From contig DBIH01000005.1 in assembly GCA_002296885.1 (NCBI GenBank), forward strand, positions 1-10,819: a DNA stretch of 10,819 bases, read 5' to 3'. How positions within the stretch are numbered: position 1 is the first letter of the stretch; each line of letters begins with the position of its first letter. Below are positions 1-5,708 of the stretch, in pieces. Position numbers and translations under genes: made by a program. The notes beneath the pieces were generated by a model. The model worked only from the letters and a program-made list of their open reading frames with translations. It ran no database searches and was not told where the DNA came from. This stretch comes from Flavobacterium sp. UBA807. Its GTDB lineage: Bacteria; Bacteroidota; Bacteroidia; Flavobacteriales; Flavobacteriaceae.

Positions 1-815
1 CCAAACTCCTTAGCAACTTTCGGGCTGCTCGTATCAAATAGCGTTCCATCTTCCAAAAAACCTGAATACTCAATATAAATTGTTTCTCCTGTTTTAGGTT
101 TTTCCCCAGCGCATTCGGTTGTTATTTTGCAGGCAAGTCCAGTTCCCGTTTTTATTGCAGTTTTTCTTAAGTCTTTAAAATAAGCAACTTTCTGTTCTTT
201 AGCTGACTTATTGTTTTTGAAATAGTCGCTAAAAACTTTCACAGCATCAAACTTCTTAACATCTTCACCTTTACGGATAATGGTTACTTCAGTCATCTCG
301 TCATTTTTTTCAATTGAATTAACGACTTTCATACCGTCAATGACATAACCGAAAACATTATAACTACCATCCAACTGAGGTGTTGGTTTTAATGTAATGT
401 AAAATTGACATCCATTGGTATTCGGTCCTGAATTTGCCATGGCAACTGTCCCTGCTTTATCATGTTTTAAACCTGAAACTTCATCTTTAAAAGTATAACC
501 CGGATCTCCATTGCCATTTCCCAATGGGTCACCACCCTGCACAACAAAATCTTTTTCCACTCTATGAAAAATGATGCCGTCATAAAATGGTTTCCCTTTT
601 AGATCTTCCATTACAAAAGGATTATTACCTTCGGCTAACGTCACAAAATTAGCTACTGTTATTGGTGCTTTTTTATAGTCAAGCTGTATAAGTATTTTCC
701 CTTTTGGCGTTACGATCTGAGCGTATAGACCGTCTTTAAGGTTTTTGTATTCATCTTTACACGAAGTAAGACTTAGAGCAATGATTGCTAAGAAAAGATA
801 AATCTTTTTATTCAT
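1..815 (-). CDS. Dual-domain peptidyl-prolyl isomerase lipoprotein (cyclophilin + FKBP), C-terminus cut by window edge
   Basis: The frame opens at ATG 815 and stays open for 271 codons to the left edge, so the 3' end is missing. Residues 1-19 form a lipoprotein signal (hydrophobic stretch, then LTSC with Cys19), which places the protein in the cell envelope. Residues about 30-180 are a cyclophilin domain, with FHR (83-85), F90, QGGD (93-96), MANSGPNTNG and QFY (137-139). By eye, the drug-binding Trp of human CypA is Gln147 and its His126 is Tyr152. After a linker of about 45 residues, GETIYIEYSG and DGTLFDTSS (about 243-264) match the start of an FKBP domain. Both domain types catalyse Xaa-Pro cis/trans isomerisation, and this fusion resembles the dual-family immunophilins known from flavobacteria. 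It begins 14 bases after the gldI stop, so co-transcription is likely. The cyclophilin call is firm. The FKBP call rests on the visible part of that domain. Confidence 0.9.
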   Translation of the reverse strand, partial: MNKKIYLFLAIIALSLTSCKDEYKNLKDGLYAQIVTPKGKILIQLDYKKAPITVANFVTLAEGNNPFVMEDLKGKPFYDGIIFHRVEKDFVVQGGDPLGNGNGDPGYTFKDEVSGLKHDKAGTVAMANSGPNTNGCQFYITLKPTPQLDGSYNVFGYVIDGMKVVNSIEKNDEMTEVTIIRKGEDVKKFDAVKVFSDYFKNNKSAKEQKVAYFKDLRKTAIKTGTGLACKITTECAGEKPKTGETIYIEYSGFLEDGTLFDTSSPKVAKEF

Positions 816-829
816 TTTAATTCAATTAA

Positions 830-1405
830 TTATTCAGTTTTTGGTTTGCTTTCTACTTTTTCAGGTGCTTTAAAATCATTAAGCGTTACCGTACAGATTA
901 TTGGCTGGTTTGATTTAATCAATTTGTTGTCACCATGAGAGCCATAAGCCATGTGTGATGGGAACAGGAAAGTAACTTTTTCATTTTTGTGCATCAGTTT
1001 TATACCATCACGCAAACCCATCATGATATTCTCTTTGTCTACATGATACGTTTGTGGACGCAATTCTACTTCTGAATAAAGAATGTTTCCTTTAAAATCC
1101 ATAATTTCATAATCAAACTGGGCAATATCACCTTTTTTGGGACGAAGTGTGTCTTTTTCGTTTTTGGCTACATAAGTGTACCAGTATCCTTTTTTTGACG
1201 CCAAATACTTGATCTTTGGATTGCTCTTGATAATAGAATCAATTTTTCCTTCTTCGCCGGCAACTAATTTTTTATTTCGTACTGCCGATTCTTTCATAAA
1301 AGTTCCCGATTTACGCGAAATTGGCATGCGGGCCTGCTGTTGTTTACAACTCAGGAACGTTATAAACATCACAAAAAGAACCATTATTTTAGTTAGGTTT
1401 CTCAT
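830..1405 (-). CDS. gldI: Gliding motility lipoprotein GldI, FKBP-type PPIase-like
   Basis: This 191-residue protein has a lipoprotein signal ending at Cys20 (FLSC) and an FKBP-like domain at about residues 88-178, with GDIAQFDYE, GLRDGIKLM and FPSHMAYG. The segments ARMPISRKSGTFM, RNKKLVAGEE and ASKKGYWYTY are what I recognise as the GldI family. GldI is needed for gliding in Flavobacterium johnsoniae and is thought to help fold gliding/type IX secretion proteins in the envelope. By eye alignment to FKBP12, the Phe-Asp pair at positions 36-37 is Leu-Tyr (109-110) and Trp59 is Leu131, while Tyr82 is kept (Y154). Isomerase activity may therefore be altered. The gene starts two bases after the nrnA-like stop codon and ends 14 bases before the next PPIase gene, so the three are probably one operon. 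Confidence is high for the family and somewhat lower for true GldI function. Confidence 0.88.
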   Translation of the reverse strand: MRNLTKIMVLFVMFITFLSCKQQQARMPISRKSGTFMKESAVRNKKLVAGEEGKIDSIIKSNPKIKYLASKKGYWYTYVAKNEKDTLRPKKGDIAQFDYEIMDFKGNILYSEVELRPQTYHVDKENIMMGLRDGIKLMHKNEKVTFLFPSHMAYGSHGDNKLIKSNQPIICTVTLNDFKAPEKVESKPKTE

Positions 1406-1407
1406 AT

Positions 1408-2412
1408 TTAAATGGTTATTTTAGAAATCAAATCTTCAAATTTAGTGAGTGTTGCTTTCATACTATCGTATGATTTTCCGCCTGCCGCATTAATGTGTCC
1501 ACCTCCATTGAAATAATCACGGGCAAATTGATTCACATCGAAATTACCTTGTGAGCGGAATGAGATCTTAATTATATTTTCATCTTTATGCTCAATAAAA
1601 ATGGCGGCAAAATGAATTCCTTTTATGCTTAAGCCGTAATTTACAACTCCTTCGGTATCCCCTTTTTCATAATGGAACTCATCAAGCTCTTTTTGCGTCA
1701 GTGAAGTATAGGAAGTTTTATATTCCGGAAAAACTTTCATGTTCTGCAAAGCTCTTCCCAAAAGCTGTAATCTGTTATACGAATTGTCATCAAATAGTAA
1801 ATTGTGAATCTCGCTGTTATCAATTCCCAGATCAATCAATTCGGCAACAATTCTGTGCGTTGTGCTTGTTGTTGAAGGAAATCGGAATGAGCCCGAATCA
1901 GTTGTGATTCCGGTATAAATACATGTAGCTATGGTTTTATCTATCAACTGTTTTTTATCCAGAAATGAAATAAAATTATAAATCATTTCGCAGGTTGAAC
2001 CTATGGCTGTATCCGAATAGGTATAGGTTGCATAAGTATCCGGTTTTTGATGATGATCAATCATAATCATCGGCACAGAAAGCTTATTTAAAACCTGTTC
2101 CATTTCACCTGTTCTGTGCAATGCATTAAAATCCAGAGTAAAAATCAATTCAGCCTCATTTAGGATTTTGGTGCAGTTTTCCCTGTCATTTTCATAAATC
2201 AACACACTTTCAGAGCCAGGCAACCAAGCAAGGAAACCCGGAAATTCGTTAGGTGAAATTACAACTGCCTTATGATTTAATTTTAAAAGAAAATGATACA
2301 ATGCCAAAGTAGAACCCATAGCATCACCATCAGGGCTTCTGTGCGGAATGATAGCAATTTTTTTAGGTGTTGCCAATAAATTCTGAATGGCAATAATAGC
2401 TTCTTTTTTCAT
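1408..2412 (-). CDS. nrnA: DHH/DHHA1 phosphoesterase, NrnA-like oligoribonuclease / pAp phosphatase
   Basis: This 334-residue cytoplasmic protein has the full DHH-family metal-binding set: HRSPDGDA (24-31), DFN (D94), the DHH signature (119-121) and TDSGSFR (D172). The C-terminal DHHA1 substrate-binding loop GGGH is at 303-306, followed by AAGG. Length and motif order fit bacterial NrnA, a two-metal hydrolase that degrades nanoRNAs of 2-5 nucleotides and dephosphorylates 3'-phosphoadenosine 5'-phosphate. It is the first gene of the unit with gldI, two bases between them, an arrangement I recall from other Flavobacterium genomes. A promoter-like box TACATTCG lies six bases before the ATG. A related cyclic-dinucleotide phosphodiesterase is possible, but the protein lacks the PAS/GGDEF part of GdpP, so NrnA is the better call. 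Confidence 0.9.
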   Translation of the reverse strand: MKKEAIIAIQNLLATPKKIAIIPHRSPDGDAMGSTLALYHFLLKLNHKAVVISPNEFPGFLAWLPGSESVLIYENDRENCTKILNEAELIFTLDFNALHRTGEMEQVLNKLSVPMIMIDHHQKPDTYATYTYSDTAIGSTCEMIYNFISFLDKKQLIDKTIATCIYTGITTDSGSFRFPSTTSTTHRIVAELIDLGIDNSEIHNLLFDDNSYNRLQLLGRALQNMKVFPEYKTSYTSLTQKELDEFHYEKGDTEGVVNYGLSIKGIHFAAIFIEHKDENIIKISFRSQGNFDVNQFARDYFNGGGHINAAGGKSYDSMKATLTKFEDLISKITI

Positions 2413-2418
2413 CGTTGG

Positions 2419-2426
2419 CGAATGTA
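2419..2426 (-). promoter_or_regulatory. Possible -7 box for the nrnA-gldI unit
   Basis: Read on the minus strand this is TACATTCG, one mismatch from the Bacteroidota -7 consensus TAnnTTTG. It sits six bases upstream of ATG 2412. I do not see a clear -33 TTG at the right spacing, so this is tentative. Confidence 0.3.
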
Positions 2427-2443
2427 GTAAAAAATGAAATAAA

Positions 2444-2470
2444 GATTACACAGATTAAGGAGATTTTAAG
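2444..2470. repeat. Three-unit 9-bp-period A/T-rich repeat
   Basis: Three consecutive 9-mers share GATT at the same phase: GATTACACA, GATTAAGGA and GATTTTAAG. They fill most of the 60-bp gap between the crcB stop and the nrnA start. Similar AATCTGTGT-type intergenic strings are, from memory, common in Bacteroidota genomes. No function is known to me. Confidence 0.5.
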
Positions 2471-2472
2471 TT

Positions 2473-2844
2473 TTATTTGGACAAGAAAAAGCCAAACCAA
2501 ACCGCAAAAATACCGAGAATCAGGCTTAGCGCAATATATCCAAATGCCAACAGCGAATTATTATTCTGGAACAGATTGTAATTTTCCATTCCAAAAGTGG
2601 AAAAAGTGGTATAACCACCACAAAATCCAGTCACTAAAAACCATTTCAGATTGGAATCGGCCAGATTGTTTTTTGCTAAAACTCCAATAAACAAGCCAAT
2701 TAAAAAACAACCAATAATGTTGGCGATAAATGTCGCCAGCGGAAACTGATTCGACCAGAATTTAGAAACCAAAACAGTGGTCAGAAAGCGAAGGACACTT
2801 CCTATGGCCCCGCCAATCGCTATGTATAAAATTGTTTTTAGCAT
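2473..2844 (-). CDS. crcB: Fluoride-specific ion channel CrcB/Fluc
   Basis: This 123-residue, four-helix membrane protein has the Fluc hallmarks: GGAIGSVLR near the N-terminus (G11, G12, R19), the pore Asn at 42 after Ala41, and the central GFCGGYTTFSTF (73-84) with the two Phe-box residues F81 and F84. Fluc channels work as antiparallel dimers that let fluoride leave the cytoplasm. The length is normal for a single-gene homodimer, and no second crcB copy is nearby. It starts one base after the rluF stop, so it is probably translated from the rluF transcript. There is no room for a fluoride riboswitch directly upstream. Confidence 0.95.
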   Translation of the reverse strand: MLKTILYIAIGGAIGSVLRFLTTVLVSKFWSNQFPLATFIANIIGCFLIGLFIGVLAKNNLADSNLKWFLVTGFCGGYTTFSTFGMENYNLFQNNNSLLAFGYIALSLILGIFAVWFGFFLSK

Positions 2845-2845
2845 T

Positions 2846-3598
2846 TTAAGGTTTGAATTTTTTTGGTAAACTTGCTTCTTCCGTTTTGCTGGATGGTTCG
2901 ATGAGTTTGTTTAATTGCTTGATTTCATCCGGGGTTAATTCACGGTATCTTCCAACATGGACATCAAGATTTATATTGATAATCCGTGTTCTTTTCAAAG
3001 CGGTAACTTCGTAACCAAGATATTCACACATTCTCCTGATTTGGCGGTTCAGACCTTGAGTCAGAATAATCCGGAATACAAATTTGCTGATTTGTTCCAC
3101 TTTGCATTTTCGGGTAACCGTGTCCAAAATTGGTACGCCATTACCCATTTTCTGAATGAATCTATCCGTAATAGGTTTGTTGACGGTTACGATATATTCC
3201 TTTTCGTGATTGTTTCGGGCACGAAGAATCTTGTTGACAATATCGCCGTCATCCGTCATAAAAATCAAACCCTCACTGGCTTTATCGAGTCTTCCAATCG
3301 GAAAAATTCGTTTTGGGTAATTGATATAATCTACAATATTATCCCGGACACTCTGATTTGTAGTACATTCAATCCCAACAGGTTTGTTGAATGCCAGGTA
3401 AATTGGCTTTTCTCTTTTTTCCCGAATCAGTTTTCCATCAACCCTGATTTCATCATCAACAGAAACTTTGGTACCCATCTCAGGAATTTTTCCGTTAATG
3501 GTAATTCGCCCTTCTTCTAACAGTCTGTCTGCTTCGCGACGCGAACAAAATCCCGATTCAGAAAGAAATTTATTAATGCGTGTCTGATTGGTTTCCAT
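2846..3598 (-). CDS. rluF: 23S rRNA pseudouridine synthase RluF (RsuA/RluB/E/F family)
   Basis: Using ATG 3598 the protein is 250 residues. An S4 RNA-binding domain covers about 5-60 ([20 protein letters not shown]). The catalytic domain follows with GRLD (102-105), Asp105 being the nucleophile, then [23 protein letters not shown] and the conserved [18 protein letters not shown]. These last segments resemble E. coli RluF, which modifies U2604 of 23S rRNA, more than RluB or RluE. A TTG at 3616 extends the frame by six codons, but those codons run through the promoter box TATATTTG, so ATG 3598 is the likelier start. The C-terminal tail is Lys-rich (KKFKP). The downstream partner crcB is one base away, and upstream the gene is divergent from cyanophycinase. 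Confidence 0.93.
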   Translation of the reverse strand: METNQTRINKFLSESGFCSRREADRLLEEGRITINGKIPEMGTKVSVDDEIRVDGKLIREKREKPIYLAFNKPVGIECTTNQSVRDNIVDYINYPKRIFPIGRLDKASEGLIFMTDDGDIVNKILRARNNHEKEYIVTVNKPITDRFIQKMGNGVPILDTVTRKCKVEQISKFVFRIILTQGLNRQIRRMCEYLGYEVTALKRTRIININLDVHVGRYRELTPDEIKQLNKLIEPSSKTEEASLPKKFKP

Positions 3599-3602
3599 AG
3601 GG

Positions 3603-3610
3603 CAAATATA
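3603..3610 (-). promoter_or_regulatory. Bacteroidota -7 promoter box for rluF-crcB
   Basis: The minus strand reads TATATTTG, a perfect match to TAnnTTTG, ending four bases before ATG 3598. With the usual distance from box to transcription start, the mRNA would begin at or next to the start codon. I see no good -33 TTG. Confidence 0.6.
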
Positions 3611-3644
3611 AGACAATTTAGTTCCGTTCTGTTTGGTTTTTCAT

Positions 3645-3660
3645 GCTACAATTAAGTAGC
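3645..3660. other. Short inverted repeat in the divergent intergenic region
   Basis: GCTAC and GTAGC flank the six bases AATTAA. It lies 47 bases from the rluF start and 87 from the cyanophycinase start. It could be a regulator site or chance; no regulator gene is nearby. Confidence 0.3.
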
Positions 3661-3711
3661 CAATTTTTGATAAGTACGTTAATAAAAGGTTTCAAAAAAG
3701 TGAAAAAAAGG

Positions 3712-3741
3712 TTTGTAAGTAGTAAGTTTTTGTTATTTTTA
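3712..3741 (+). promoter_or_regulatory. Putative promoter of the cyanophycinase gene
   Basis: A TTTG (3712-3715) and TATTTTTA (3734-3741) are 18 bases apart, matching the Bacteroidota TTTG / TAnnTTTG layout with one mismatch in the -7 box. The box ends five bases before ATG 3747, implying a very short or absent leader. Confidence 0.5.
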
Positions 3742-3746
3742 CCCAC

Positions 3747-4619
3747 ATGAATATACGTGGAAAACTTATTATAATTGGTGGTGCTGTTGACAAGGGCAGT
3801 TTTACTGAGACAGATTTAGATAGAAATGCTGCGAAAAATTTAAATTTTTTTGAAGCAGGTATTTTAAAAAGAATTATTGACGAATCGAAGCACAGAGCAG
3901 ATTCGCGCATTGAAGTTATTACAACTGCTTCAAAAATCCCAAAGGAAATTGGTCCTGAATATGTAAAAGCATTGCACTATCTTGGCGCAGATAATGTTGA
4001 TGTTTTAAACATTGAACGCCGTGAACAGGCTATGGAACCTGAGGTTTTAGCAAGATTAAAAGCTGCAGATGTAGTGATGTTTACAGGTGGTGACCAATTG
4101 CGACTAACATCTATTCTTGGAGGAACGCCATTCCATGATATTTTATTGGACAAATATCATAATGAGGATTTTGTTTACGCCGGAACTTCTGCAGGAGCGG
4201 CTGCGGCTTCAAATAATATGATCTATCAGGGAAGTAGTAGCGAAGCATTGCTAAAAGGAGAAGTGAAAATCACTTCTGGCTTAGGTTTGATTGATGGTGT
4301 TATCATTGATACGCATTTTGTACAACGCGGCAGAATCGGACGTTTGTTTCAGGCTGTTGTAGGAAATCCAAAAGTACTTGGAGTTGGACTTGGAGAAGAT
4401 ACCGGTTTGTTGATTACCAACAATTCGATGATGGAAGCTATTGGTTCAGGTCTTGTAATTCTTGTTGACGGAAAAGAAATTAAAGACACAAATCTGACTC
4501 AGGTTGAATTAGGTCAGCCCATATCAATCAATCATCTGGTAACACATGTAATGAGTATTCACGATACTTTTGATTTGAATACTTTTAAAATGACTATTAA
4601 AAGTTCGCAATATGTATAG
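3747..4619 (+). CDS. cphB: Cyanophycinase (peptidase S51 family)
   Basis: This 290-residue protein is slightly longer than the roughly 270-residue cyanobacterial CphB. It has the S51 fold landmarks: GKLIIIGGA at the N-terminus, FTGGDQLRL (112-120) that shapes the substrate pocket, the nucleophile elbow GTSAG with Ser148, and DTHFVQRGRIGRL containing His190. LGEDTG (215-220) has the expected acidic residue. The enzyme cuts the Asp backbone/Arg side-chain polymer cyanophycin into beta-Asp-Arg dipeptides. There is no signal peptide, so it acts in the cytoplasm, unlike extracellular CphE. The next gene, 100 bases on, encodes an isoaspartyl peptidase able to finish the breakdown, which supports the call. 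No cyanophycin synthetase gene is seen here. S51 also contains dipeptidase E, which is shorter and lacks this pattern. Confidence 0.93.
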   Translation: MNIRGKLIIIGGAVDKGSFTETDLDRNAAKNLNFFEAGILKRIIDESKHRADSRIEVITTASKIPKEIGPEYVKALHYLGADNVDVLNIERREQAMEPEVLARLKAADVVMFTGGDQLRLTSILGGTPFHDILLDKYHNEDFVYAGTSAGAAAASNNMIYQGSSSEALLKGEVKITSGLGLIDGVIIDTHFVQRGRIGRLFQAVVGNPKVLGVGLGEDTGLLITNNSMMEAIGSGLVILVDGKEIKDTNLTQVELGQPISINHLVTHVMSIHDTFDLNTFKMTIKSSQYV

Positions 4620-4623
4620 ATAA

Positions 4624-4731
4624 TTAGACTACTTAGACTGGCTTAGACTACTTAGAAAGTTTTTTCCAATCTAAAAAATCTAAAAAATCTAAAAAGTCTA
4701 ACAATCCAAGAAGTCTAAAATGTCTAAAATC
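4624..4731. repeat. Self-complementary array of 9-bp units between cyanophycinase and isoaspartyl peptidase genes
   Basis: The left half has 9-base units starting at 4624, 4633, 4643 and 4652: TTAGACTAC, TTAGACTGG, TTAGACTAC and TTAGAAAGT. After a T-rich turn at about 4661-4667, the right half has units starting at 4670, 4679, 4688, 4697, 4706 (8 bases), 4714 and 4723, mostly TCTAAAAAA or TCTAAAATG. The left core TTAGA is the reverse complement of the right core TCTAA, so the halves can fold into a long imperfect hairpin. The right half runs into the first codons of the downstream gene (ATG TCT AAA ATC). Confidence 0.75.
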
Positions 4732-5565
4732 ATCATCCACGGAGGTTTTTTCTCAGAATCGTCAACCAATCACGAAACCAAAGTCGCCAAACAGCAGGCG
4801 TTGCTTCGTATTGCAAAAGATTCGTATGATTATTTGAAAACGCACACCGCAATGGAAACAGTAGTTTATGCGACTACTCTTTTGGAAGACGATGAATTGT
4901 TTAATGCCGGAATTGGTTCCCAAATCCAAAGCGATGGAAAAATCAGGATGAGTGCTTCTTTGATGGATGGATCGACTATGAAAATGAGCGGCGTTATCAA
5001 TATTGAAGAAGTAAAAAACCCGATTCAGGTTGCCCAGGTTTTACAGAATTATGAAGACAAAGTTCTTGGCGGAAGCGGAGCAACCAATTTTGCCAGAGAA
5101 TATGGTTTTAAAAAGTTCTCTACTGAAACGCCACAACGAAAGGCAGAATATGAAGCCAAACTTGCCGCTACGAGAATTGGAACTGTTGGCTGTGTAGCTT
5201 TAGACAAAGACGGAAAAATTGCTGTTGCCACTTCAACCGGTGGAAAAGGCTTTGAAATCCCCGGAAGAATCTCGGATTCGGCAACCGTTGCCGGAAACTA
5301 TGCCAACGAATTTTGTGGTGTGAGTTTAACCGGTGTTGGCGAAGATATTGTAAGTGGGGCAGTAGCAGCCAAAATCGTAACAAGAGTAACTGATGGTTTT
5401 TCATTAGAAAAGGCGTTCGAAAAAACCTTTAACGAATTACTCCCTTTTGATGGTTTTGCTGGCGCCATCGCCATTGACAACAATGGAAATATCTTCCATC
5501 AGGATTCGCATCCAAGCATGGTTTTTGCCAGTTTTGATGGTGAGAATGTGGAAGTATTTAATTAA
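4720..5565 (+). CDS. iaaA: Isoaspartyl peptidase / L-asparaginase, type 2 (Ntn hydrolase)
   Basis: This 281-residue precursor belongs to the plant-type asparaginase family, which cleaves itself to expose an N-terminal Thr. The cleavage site is in RIGTVGCVALD, with Thr155 as the nucleophile. It is followed by the glycine-rich TSTGG (171-175), PGRISDS (181-187, with Arg183 and Asp186 placed to bind substrate) and LTGVGED. HGGF near the N-terminus and FNAGIGS (61-67) are also family features. The enzyme splits beta-aspartyl dipeptides, including beta-Asp-Arg from cyanophycin, and often has some asparaginase activity. There is no signal peptide. Its position after cyanophycinase on the same strand suggests one pathway, though damaged-protein isoaspartyl dipeptides are an equally known substrate class. 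The start codon lies inside the 9-bp repeat array with no clear Shine-Dalgarno sequence. Confidence 0.93.
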   Translation: MSKIIIHGGFFSESSTNHETKVAKQQALLRIAKDSYDYLKTHTAMETVVYATTLLEDDELFNAGIGSQIQSDGKIRMSASLMDGSTMKMSGVINIEEVKNPIQVAQVLQNYEDKVLGGSGATNFAREYGFKKFSTETPQRKAEYEAKLAATRIGTVGCVALDKDGKIAVATSTGGKGFEIPGRISDSATVAGNYANEFCGVSLTGVGEDIVSGAVAAKIVTRVTDGFSLEKAFEKTFNELLPFDGFAGAIAIDNNGNIFHQDSHPSMVFASFDGENVEVFN

Positions 5566-5592
5566 TCAAATCTTATTTACATAAGGCTTACT

Positions 5593-5658
5593 GCGTGAGC
5601 GATGGAAGCAAAGTGCCATGCACTGCGGACAGCGCGACCTGCCTTTGGCAGGACACGC
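5593..5658. repeat. GC-rich branched intergenic element, likely a dispersed repeat
   Basis: An outer stem GCGTG (5593-5597) / CACGC (5654-5658) encloses two perfect hairpins: AGTGC-CAT-GCACT (5612-5624) and CCTGCC-TTT-GGCAGG (5638-5652). The stretch is clearly more GC-rich than its surroundings. Its head, GTGAGCGATGGAAGC, resembles, from memory, a dispersed Flavobacterium intergenic repeat. It starts 28 bases after the iaaA stop and may act as the 3' end structure of that transcript. Confidence 0.55.
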
Positions 5659-5661
5659 CAT

Positions 5662-5691
5662 AAAAAAATCCCTGTTGAAAGACAGGGATTT
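5662..5691 (-). terminator. Rho-independent terminator of the DUF4440 lipoprotein gene
   Basis: A perfect 10-bp stem, AAATCCCTGT (5666-5675) with ACAGGGATTT (5682-5691), encloses a six-base loop. On the minus strand it continues into a run of T (the A-run 5662-5668 on plus), 17 bases past the stop of the 5709-6218 gene. There is no T-run on the plus strand, so it serves mainly the minus-strand gene. Confidence 0.85.
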
Positions 5692-5708
5692 GAGATAGTA
5701 AAATAAAA

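Noticed and set aside
2415..2690. 91-codon plus-strand frame opposite crcB
   Set aside because: It is antisense to a clear Fluc channel, and its start runs through the repeat at 2444-2470. It looks like a chance frame.
2845..2900. Fluoride riboswitch expected before crcB
   Set aside because: crcB begins one base after rluF, so there is no leader, and I see no matching structure.
2957..3520. 187-codon open frame on the plus strand
   Set aside because: It lies wholly antisense to rluF, which has strong family motifs. The translated sequence looks like no family and has no promoter or ribosome site of its own.
3599..3616. Six-codon N-terminal extension of RluF from TTG 3616
   Set aside because: The codons coincide with the TATATTTG promoter box, while ATG 3598 gives the usual start of the S4 domain.
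4624..4731. Possible CRISPR array
   Set aside because: The units are 9 bp and directly adjacent without spacers, the two halves are inverted, and no cas genes are near.
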